Shown one piece after another: positions 1 through 5,066 of a DNA stretch of 5,066 nt; the first letter of the stretch is position 1; every line of letters begins with the position of its first letter. The position numbers and the translations under genes are program-made. The stretch comes from an uncultured Armatimonadota bacterium. GTDB lineage: Bacteria; Armatimonadota; Armatimonadia; Armatimonadales; Armatimonadaceae. The notes below the pieces were generated by a model. It saw nothing but the letters and a program-made list of their open reading frames with translations. It made no database searches and was not told the origin of the DNA. The stretch is from positions 1 to 5,066 of the forward strand of contig CAIRTT010000558.1 of assembly GCA_903881535.1 (NCBI GenBank), written 5' to 3'.

Positions 1-2630
1 ACCGTACGCTTCCCGCCGTCGCAACGCTTGCGACCATTACCCTCACTAGTCTTACCGCTCTTGGACTCCGAAGCGCATTCACGGCTGATAAACCGCTCTT
101 CGTTGGCGAGGATGTGCTACGGACCGGCTTTGCCACGACACCAACGAACCAGATGGTTACACCGGTCGGTACAGTCATCACGCTGGCTGGAAGCCGCCCA
201 AAAGACATCGCCATCGCCCCAAATGGCAAGCGCTTTGCCGCACTAAGCCAAGGTGGTGTGACCGTTTTCAGTAGTACCGGCGAGACGCTCGGAAAAGTGA
301 ATATTGGGATCGGACCGCTGGGCATCACATGGATGCCGGATGGCAATCGCATTCTCGCCGCCCAGTCGGGTGGTAAGGTCGCGGTGATTGATGTCGCACC
401 CGATGGCCGCCCAACATCCAGTGCAACATGGGTTGTTGACACCCCGCTACAGGATGATGAAGCACCAGATATTGCAGCCGGGCTTGCCGGACGTGGGCAG
501 CGGTTGAAAGACCCACAAGTCGCAGGCATCGCCGTTTCCACAAATGGTAAACAGGCCTTTGTCGCACTTGGCATCCGCAATGCAATCGCTGTGATAGACA
601 CCGAAACCGGACTCGTGACACGCACCATCCGCGTGGATGTCGCCCCATATCACGTCACTCTCTCCCCGGATGGTAAACGCCTCGCCGTATCCTGCCGCGG
701 TGGCCGGAGCGCAACGCTCTCCCAGCCCAAAGCAATGAGCGCGGGAACCGCAGTCCGTATTGACACGACGACCGATGCGGCTCTCGATGGCTCCGTTGTT
801 GTCATCGACACCGCAGCCCTCCGGGCCACGCAGACCATCACAGGCATCCGTCAGCCAGGCAAATCATGCTTTATGGATGACAGCCGAACGCTGGTTGTTC
901 CAGGTACCGATGACGATATGGTTTGGAAAGTAGACCTCACGCAAGCCGAGCCGCGTCCGGTTGGACTCACCGTTGCTCCAGTTTCTGATGCCGGCTACGG
1001 ACACATCCCAACCGCCGTGACAGCACTCCCAAATGGAAACATCGCAGTCGCCTGCGGCGGCGCAAATGCCATCGCTATCGTCAACCTGCGGGAAACTAAA
1101 GTCACCGGCTACATCCCAACCGGGTGGTACCCAATCGCCGTTGGCGTCGCGGATGGCAAGCTGGTTGTCGCAAATGCAAAGGGAATCGGCGGGCGCGTAA
1201 AGCGCTCAAATGGTGCATACAACGTCCATGGAACAGTCGGGACGCTTCAAATTGTTGGATTGGATGCGGTCTCAGGCAAAGCGCTCGATGGTAATACACG
1301 CCAAGTCGCCATCAATAACCGTTGGGATCTCAGCGCTGCTGCAGGGCTTCCTGCCCGTGATGTTACCCCTGTTCCAGTTCCGCAGTGCGTCGGCGAGCCA
1401 AGTGTCTTCGAACACGTCGTCTACATCATCAAGGAAAACCAAACCTATGACTCGCTACTTGGCGACATGAAGGAAGGGAATGGAGATCCAAAGCTGTGTC
1501 TCTTCGGCGAGGATGTCAGCCCGAATCACCACGCCTTGGCCCGCGAATTTGTGCTCCTCGATAACACCTATACGAGCGGGACAAACTCTGCGGATGGCCA
1601 CCAGTGGTCGGTCAGCGCCATTGGAAATGGATACATCGAGCAAAACTACGATGCGCATAGCCGGTCCTATCCCTACGATGGCGGCGATCCGTTGGCATTC
1701 TCGCCAAAGGGATTTCTTTGGACATCGGCCATTGCTGCCGGCAAGTCCTTGCGTGTCTACGGAGAGTTTGTCAATAAGCCATCGATTACGAACACGGTTA
1801 CGGGCAAACGGGGTGGCTGGAAGGAAATCTGGGATGACTACCGCTCCGGAGGCAAGGTTTACAAAATCGCATCAGGGACCGACAATGCGGCTATCAGGCC
1901 CTATATGCACCCGGAATTCATCGGCTTTCCAAGCATCGTCTCCGATCAATGGCGCGCGGATGTCTTCAATAAGGACATGGATCGCTTTGAAGCCGAAGGC
2001 AAAATGCCAAATCTGAGCATCATGCTGCTTCCAAATGACCATACCAGCGGCACACGGGAGGGAACGCCTACGCCGCGGGCTACCGTTGCAGATAACGACC
2101 TGGCGCTTGGGCGCATTGTTGAACGTATCAGTAAGTCAAAGTTCTGGTCAAAGACATTGATTCTAGTGATTGAGGATGACTCCCAGCTTGGCATCGATCA
2201 TGTGGATGGACACCGAACCACAGCTCTCTGTATCTCACCGTACACTAAGCGTGGGGTTACGGTCTCGGAGCAGTACAACCACACCGGGTTTATCCGCACG
2301 ATGGGGCTTGTTCTTGGCCTGCCGGCGCTTAACCGCTTCGATGCGACAGCAACACCATTGACGAAGTGCTTCACAGCCAAAGCTGATTTACGGCCCTACA
2401 CTGCGAAGCCCAACCGCATTCCTCTGGATGAGTTCAACCCGAAGGTGGCATCCCTTACAGGCATCTCCAAGCAGCTGGCGATTGCCTGCGGCAAGATGGA
2501 CTGGGAGCACGTGGACCGCGCGGATGGCCAGATTGTTACCCGTGCCGTGTGGAATGCTACCAAACCGGGCAAGTCATTCCCGCTGGCGGATTACCGGCCG
2601 GTGGCCGACACGGATGGTGATGGCGATTAG
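1..2630 (+). CDS. Exported bifunctional YncE-like beta-propeller / alkaline phosphatase-family phosphoesterase (5' partial)
   Basis: The reading frame (first full codon at 3) is open from the window edge to TAG at 2628-2630, giving 875 visible residues. Residues 1-28 look like a signal peptide missing only its start, so the GTG at 114 is internal. Residues about 50-440 are beta-propeller blades with recurring PDGKRLAV / VAVID strands and a GWYPIAV motif, as in YncE/YVTN proteins. From about residue 469 a phosphoesterase domain (PF04185-like) begins with HVVYIIKENQTYD (Glu-Asn at 478-479), then LDNTY and SADGHQW (520-535), NDHTSGT (678-684), and the metal-site stretch EDDSQLGIDHVDGHR (724-738) followed by ISPY. 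These acidic and His residues are the expected divalent-metal ligands, so the enzyme looks intact. Known family members are secreted or periplasmic phosphoesterases; the substrate is unknown and the propeller may bind a ligand or partner. The protein ends in DTDGDGD. It converges on the DUF1501 operon. The family call is firm, the function is not. Confidence 0.9.
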   Translation, partial: RTLPAVATLATITLTSLTALGLRSAFTADKPLFVGEDVLRTGFATTPTNQMVTPVGTVITLAGSRPKDIAIAPNGKRFAALSQGGVTVFSSTGETLGKVNIGIGPLGITWMPDGNRILAAQSGGKVAVIDVAPDGRPTSSATWVVDTPLQDDEAPDIAAGLAGRGQRLKDPQVAGIAVSTNGKQAFVALGIRNAIAVIDTETGLVTRTIRVDVAPYHVTLSPDGKRLAVSCRGGRSATLSQPKAMSAGTAVRIDTTTDAALDGSVVVIDTAALRATQTITGIRQPGKSCFMDDSRTLVVPGTDDDMVWKVDLTQAEPRPVGLTVAPVSDAGYGHIPTAVTALPNGNIAVACGGANAIAIVNLRETKVTGYIPTGWYPIAVGVADGKLVVANAKGIGGRVKRSNGAYNVHGTVGTLQIVGLDAVSGKALDGNTRQVAINNRWDLSAAAGLPARDVTPVPVPQCVGEPSVFEHVVYIIKENQTYDSLLGDMKEGNGDPKLCLFGEDVSPNHHALAREFVLLDNTYTSGTNSADGHQWSVSAIGNGYIEQNYDAHSRSYPYDGGDPLAFSPKGFLWTSAIAAGKSLRVYGEFVNKPSITNTVTGKRGGWKEIWDDYRSGGKVYKIASGTDNAAIRPYMHPEFIGFPSIVSDQWRADVFNKDMDRFEAEGKMPNLSIMLLPNDHTSGTREGTPTPRATVADNDLALGRIVERISKSKFWSKTLILVIEDDSQLGIDHVDGHRTTALCISPYTKRGVTVSEQYNHTGFIRTMGLVLGLPALNRFDATATPLTKCFTAKADLRPYTAKPNRIPLDEFNPKVASLTGISKQLAIACGKMDWEHVDRADGQIVTRAVWNATKPGKSFPLADYRPVADTDGDGD
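3..86 (+). other. Signal peptide core of the beta-propeller/phosphoesterase (N-terminus cut off)
   Basis: The first visible residues contain a run rich in Leu, Ala, Thr and Val (LPAVATLATITLTSLTALGL) followed by RSAFTA and then DKPLF. This fits a Sec-type hydrophobic region with cleavage after the Ala encoded at 84-86. The initiating Met and any positively charged start lie outside the window. The cleavage point is inferred by eye. Confidence 0.65.
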
Positions 2631-2658
2631 GTTTTCACTCTGAAGCGTTAGTGGAAAC
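2631..2658 (+). other. Small hairpin immediately after the stop codon
   Basis: GTTTTCACT at 2631-2639 can pair with AGTGGAAAC at 2650-2658, giving nine base pairs including one G-U wobble around a 10-base loop. It begins on the base after the TAG stop and has no T-run behind it, so it is not itself a standard terminator. It could protect the mRNA 3' end or be chance. Confidence 0.35.
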
Positions 2659-2664
2659 GTTAAT

Positions 2665-2701
2665 ACGAAAAGCCTCCCAGATTCCGGGAGGCTTTTCGTT
2701 T
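2665..2701 (+). terminator. Intrinsic terminator of the phosphoesterase gene, probably bidirectional
   Basis: A perfect 14-bp stem (2665-2678 with 2686-2699) carries a G+C-rich core (GCCTCCC / GGGAGGC), a 7-base loop AGATTCC, and a descending arm ending GCTTTTCGTTT. It lies 34 bases after the + strand stop codon. Because the stem is fully symmetric, with A-rich ascending and T-rich descending sides, it could also stop transcripts coming from the right. Confidence 0.85.
2684..2701 (+). repeat. 18-base direct repeat, copy 1 (terminator arm)
   Basis: CCGGGAGGCTTTTCGTTT here is identical to 2781-2798, 97 bases further on. It is the descending arm of the first terminator. The flanking bases differ on both sides, so the identity stops at the functional arm. 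Confidence 0.85.
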
Positions 2702-2761
2702 CAGATCCAAGCGGTATCCACTAAGCAAGAGTTTTGTCTGCACACTTCAAAATCAAATACA

Positions 2762-2798
2762 CAAAAAACCTCCTGGTTTCCCGGGAGGCTTTTCGTTT
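2762..2798 (-). terminator. Intrinsic terminator of the DUF1501/DUF1553 operon
   Basis: On the - strand, 27 bases past the DUF1501 stop, AAAAGCCTCCC is followed by loop GGGAAACC and AGGAGGTTTTTTG. The stem pairs 2765-2774 with 2783-2793, with one unpaired C at 2789 and one G-T pair next to the loop. The six-T run on the - strand (2763-2768) directly follows the G+C core, which fits termination of leftward transcription. On the + strand it ends in CTTTTCGTTT, so it may act weakly both ways. Confidence 0.8.
2781..2798 (+). repeat. 18-base direct repeat, copy 2 (terminator arm)
   Basis: This is the second copy of the arm found at 2684-2701. Here the partner arm to its left is altered (AAAAAACCTCCT in place of CGAAAAGCCTCCC), so the hairpin carries a bulge and gains a longer T-run on the - strand. 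Confidence 0.85.
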
Positions 2799-2824
2799 AA
2801 TACAGACCCTCTGTCCTCTGACCG

Positions 2825-4246
2825 CTAGGCCAGAATCTTTGTCTGGACTACGCCGTGGACATCCGTTAGGCGCATATCCCGCCCGCCGAAGCGATACGTC
2901 AACTTGGTGTGGTCAACACCCATCAAGTGCAAGACGGTCGCATGGAGGTCATACATTTCCATCTTGTTCTCGACGGCGTAATAACCCCAGTCATCCGTGG
3001 CGCCATAGGTCATTCCACCCTTGACACCACCACCAGCCATCCACATCGTGAAGCCATACGGGTTGTGATCACGGCCATCCCCGCCCTGTGCCATCGGGGT
3101 ACGGCCAAATTCACCACCCCAGATCACCAGAGTGTCATCTAGCATCCCGCGGGCCTTGAGGTCTTTGAGCAAACCAGCAATTGGCTTGTCGACCGCACGC
3201 GCATTGTCTTCATGACCACGCTTTAGGTTTCCGTGCTGATCCCACCGGTCATGCCCCGTTCCCGGACAAGTCAGCTCAACAAAGCGCACACCGCGCTCGA
3301 GGAGGCGACGCGCCATCAGGCACTGTGTTCCAAAAACGCGCGTAGGTCCGTACTGATGGTCAATGCCATACAGCTGTTTCGTTGCTTCGGTCTCACCGCG
3401 GAGGTCGTAGAGGTCTGGGACAGCCGTCTGCATTTTGAAGGCCAGCTCATAGTTCTTTATGGCAGCTTCCACCGCACCAGAGTTACCCGTCGAGCCCAGA
3501 ACACCCTTATCGAGCTTCTTCAGGAGGTCAAGTTTTTTGAGCTGCTCGGAATCCGATGCCTCTCCACGCTCCAGATTCGAAACCGGCTTCGCACCAGCCT
3601 TGAACAGTGAGCCTTGGTATGTTGCGGGCAGGAAGCCTGAGCCAAAACAGTCCGCGCCTCCAGGTGGGATCAGACCGCCGGACAGCACAACAAATCCCGG
3701 GAGATTCTGGCTTTCCGTGCCAAGGCCATACGTCACCCAAGCGCCCATGCTCGGGCGTCCCTGGTTCCCATTACACGTATGCAGGAAGTAGTTTGCATTC
3801 GTGTGCTCAGGGAAGTTACTGGTCATCGAGCGGAGGATACACATATCGTCCACGCACTGTGCGACTTCTGGGAAGAGCTCACTTACCTCAATACCGCTCT
3901 GGCCGTATTTCTTGAACGACCAAGGGGATTTGAGAAGGTTGTTATTGTTGTTGAACTGAGTGACGGGCACCTTCATCGGCAATGGCTTGCCATGGTCAAG
4001 CGTCAAGCGCGGCTTTGGGTCAAACGTGTCCATTTGACTTGGGCCGCCATCCATGTACAGGAAGATGACCCGCTTCGCGCGCTGCTTGTGGTGCAGCTTG
4101 GTGATGATCTGCGACCCGGTGGATGCCCGTGCGGCATCATCCGTCGCGAGCCCGGCGAGCGCAAGCGCACCGAAACCATTTGCGGCACGGCCCAAGAGCT
4201 CGCGGCGTGACAGGGGAGTCACGATATTGTTACAGCCTTCAGTCAC
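2825..4246 (-). CDS. Tat-exported DUF1501 domain protein
   Basis: A complete 473-residue protein with GTG start (4246-4244) and TAG stop. The start is supported by GGAG eight bases upstream and by an in-frame stop at 4273-4271 with no other start between. Residues 13-19 (SRRELLG) form a twin-arginine motif, followed by a hydrophobic stretch at 24-34 and a likely cleavage after ARA at 39-41. The mature part opens with VIFLYMDGGPSQMDTFDPKP (60-79), the DUF1501 (PF07394) signature, whose Asp matches the first metal-ligand position of the alkaline phosphatase/sulfatase fold. Later come HDRWDQHGN (332-340), VIWGGEFGRTP (374-384) and GRDHNPYGF (391-399), also typical of the family, and a C-terminal HLMGVDH segment. 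The usual length and all motifs are present, so it looks functional. It follows a DUF1553 gene by 38 bases, the standard planctomycete pairing. Members are presumed exported hydrolase-like proteins; the reaction is not established. A run of five Asn (99-103) is slightly unusual. Confidence 0.95.
   Translation of the reverse strand: MTEGCNNIVTPLSRRELLGRAANGFGALALAGLATDDAARASTGSQIITKLHHKQRAKRVIFLYMDGGPSQMDTFDPKPRLTLDHGKPLPMKVPVTQFNNNNNLLKSPWSFKKYGQSGIEVSELFPEVAQCVDDMCILRSMTSNFPEHTNANYFLHTCNGNQGRPSMGAWVTYGLGTESQNLPGFVVLSGGLIPPGGADCFGSGFLPATYQGSLFKAGAKPVSNLERGEASDSEQLKKLDLLKKLDKGVLGSTGNSGAVEAAIKNYELAFKMQTAVPDLYDLRGETEATKQLYGIDHQYGPTRVFGTQCLMARRLLERGVRFVELTCPGTGHDRWDQHGNLKRGHEDNARAVDKPIAGLLKDLKARGMLDDTLVIWGGEFGRTPMAQGGDGRDHNPYGFTMWMAGGGVKGGMTYGATDDWGYYAVENKMEMYDLHATVLHLMGVDHTKLTYRFGGRDMRLTDVHGVVQTKILA
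4124..4246 (-). other. Twin-arginine (Tat) signal peptide of the DUF1501 protein
   Basis: Residues 1-41 hold SRRELLGRAANG, the hydrophobic GFGALALAGLA and an A-R-A cleavage motif ahead of STGSQ. Two consecutive Arg followed by a leucine pair fits Tat rather than Sec export, implying a folded, possibly metal-loaded protein is exported. A second GTG at codon 9 would also keep the signal, but has no well-spaced ribosome site. Confidence 0.85.
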
Positions 4247-4266
4247 TGTGATTTCTCCAGTTTCAT
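4243..4266 (-). other. Possible 7-codon mini-ORF overlapping the DUF1501 start
   Basis: ATG at 4266-4264 opens MKLEKSQ and stops at TGA 4245-4243, overlapping the GTG start of the DUF1501 gene in the arrangement GTGA. Such overlaps can couple translation. However, only a weak GGGTGA-like sequence precedes this ATG, and the DUF1501 ribosome site lies inside the mini-ORF, so it may be chance. Confidence 0.2.
4255..4258 (-). promoter_or_regulatory. Ribosome binding site of the DUF1501 gene
   Basis: GGAG on the - strand sits eight bases before the GTG at 4246. It decides the start in favour of this GTG over the GTG at codon 9 (4222-4220), and lies in the 38-base gap after the upstream gene. Confidence 0.7.
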
Positions 4267-4284
4267 GTCGTCACATCACCCGTA

Positions 4285-5066
4285 TCAACGGATAAAAATG
4301 AATTCCTTAACGTTGAACATCACGTGGCAGTAGTCTTTCCACGCATTCAAATCATTAATGTCCTTGCCGATAAACTCCAGCGCCAGCTTGGTCTCACTAG
4401 CCGTTGGCTTACGGCCATAGGCTGCTGTGTATGCGACATCTAGGCGGTCGGCAGCAGGAACCTTTACAAGCGATTCAGCCCAGCGGTTTGCCATTTCACG
4501 GACAAATGGGCTGTTCATCAGCGCGAGGGCTTGTGCTGGCACATTCGACTGTGTCCGCTTACCAATACATGTAAATGGTGTCGGCATGTCGAATGCCTGG
4601 AAGAACGTCGACATAAAGTTACGCCGAACACCCATGTAAATGGTCCTGCGACCGTTACCATCCAGCGGGCCGCTCGGTGGCATGCCACGCCCATCTGTGC
4701 CTGGATCGAGGTTGACAAACACCGATGGCCCGTACATCGTGCGGTTTAGCGAACCCGAAACAGCCAGAATGTTGTCCCGAATCGCTTCGGCTTCCAGACG
4801 GCGTACCGGGTATTTCCAAAGCAGACGGTTGTTAGGGTCCTTGCGGTTCGCCGCAGGCTGCTCAGAGACACTAACCTGCTGGTACGTCGCCGATGTCACT
4901 ATCAACGTGTGGAGCTTCTTGACGGACCAGCCATTATTTGTGAAGTTCGTTGCCATCCAGTCAAGCAGCGCTGGGTTTGTGGGCCGGTCACCATTGATGC
5001 CAAAGTCATCAACTGTTTTGACTATCCCAGTGCCAAAGTGGTGATGCCAGAGGCGGTTCACCATGA
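4285..5066 (-). CDS. DUF1549/DUF1553 (PSD1-type) protein, C-terminal part (5' partial)
   Basis: The frame runs from the right window edge to TGA at 4287-4285. The visible 259 or so residues are the DUF1553 (PF07587) domain: VNRLWHHHFGTGIV (2-15, counting from the ATG at 5064), LLDWMATNF..GWSVKKLHTLIVTSATYQ (33-61), YPVRRLEAEAIRDNILAVSG (85-104), GRRTIYMGVRRN (138-149), the VPAQALALMNSPFV block (175-188), AYGRKPTASE (215-224) and the ending VMFNVKEFIFIR. The ATG at 5064 is internal, since family members carry V before MVNRLW and the base pair left in the window fits a Val codon. Full-length relatives are usually several hundred residues longer, with DUF1549 and often a cytochrome-c-like PSCyt1 domain before this part; whether those exist here cannot be seen. 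Known relatives are encoded next to DUF1501 genes and their biochemical role is undetermined. It shares an operon with the DUF1501 gene downstream. Confidence 0.93.
   Translation of the reverse strand, partial: MVNRLWHHHFGTGIVKTVDDFGINGDRPTNPALLDWMATNFTNNGWSVKKLHTLIVTSATYQQVSVSEQPAANRKDPNNRLLWKYPVRRLEAEAIRDNILAVSGSLNRTMYGPSVFVNLDPGTDGRGMPPSGPLDGNGRRTIYMGVRRNFMSTFFQAFDMPTPFTCIGKRTQSNVPAQALALMNSPFVREMANRWAESLVKVPAADRLDVAYTAAYGRKPTASETKLALEFIGKDINDLNAWKDYCHVMFNVKEFIFIR

Noticed and set aside
114..116. GTG at 114 as the start of the phosphoesterase gene
   Set aside because: The frame is open to the window edge and the upstream codons encode a signal-peptide-like stretch; no convincing ribosome site precedes this GTG.
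1480..2016. 178-codon open frame on + inside the phosphoesterase gene
   Set aside because: It lies wholly within the conserved phosphoesterase domain in another frame, has no recognisable domain, and its composition is that of a frame shadow.
2702..2824. Possible tRNA or small RNA between the two terminators and the DUF1501 stop
   Set aside because: I tried to fold it on both strands and found no cloverleaf, T-loop or acceptor pairing; only the terminator structure is supported.
2734..3024. 96-codon + frame starting in the intergenic region
   Set aside because: It runs through the second terminator hairpin and into the DUF1501 3' end; the product is rich in Arg, Ser and His with no recognisable motif.
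3233..3610. Open frames on + antisense to the DUF1501 gene (also 3459-3791 and 3779-4210)
   Set aside because: They run opposite a gene with strong family motifs and show no domain, ribosome site or plausible protein composition.
5062..5064. ATG at 5064 (- strand) as the start of the DUF1553 gene
   Set aside because: It falls inside the conserved VMVNRLW motif, which in relatives lies far from the N-terminus, and the frame stays open to the edge.
1..5066. Mobile element, CRISPR, defence or biosynthetic cluster
   Set aside because: No transposase or integrase motifs, terminal inverted repeats, spaced repeats or cluster enzymes were seen; all coding space is accounted for by three recognised families.

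Overview
This 5,066-base window (mid-50s % GC by eye) carries three protein genes and a short convergent intergenic region. It has the look of a Planctomycetota genome. A Tat-exported DUF1501 protein encoded directly downstream of a DUF1549/DUF1553 (PSD1-type) protein is a hallmark gene pair of planctomycetes. The same pair also occurs in Verrucomicrobiota, Acidobacteriota and some Armatimonadota, so the phylum is an inference and not a certainty.

Left part (1-2630, + strand): one large gene, cut at its 5' end by the window edge. It encodes an exported two-domain protein with an N-terminal YncE/YVTN-type beta-propeller and a C-terminal phosphoesterase domain of the alkaline-phosphatase superfamily. 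The true start lies just left of the window, because the open frame runs to the edge and the first visible residues form the hydrophobic core of a signal peptide.

Middle (2631-2824): a 194-base gap between convergent genes. It holds a small hairpin right after the first stop codon, then two G+C-rich terminator hairpins. They share an 18-base identical arm: one serves the + gene, the other the - strand operon. No RNA gene or small protein gene is convincing here.

Right part (2825-5066, - strand): a DUF1501 gene (complete, 473 aa, GTG start, Tat signal) lies 38 bases downstream of the 3' end of a DUF1553 gene that continues past the right edge. The two read as one operon transcribed right to left, whose promoter is outside the window. 

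All proteins whose N-termini can be judged are exported, so the locus points to extracytoplasmic work. Both the + gene and the DUF1501 gene belong to the alkaline-phosphatase-like fold group. Their substrates are unknown. I see no mobile element, CRISPR array, defence system or clearly new system. The most unusual points are the paired repeat-sharing terminators, a 7-codon mini-ORF overlapping the DUF1501 start, and a DxDGDGD tail on the phosphoesterase.
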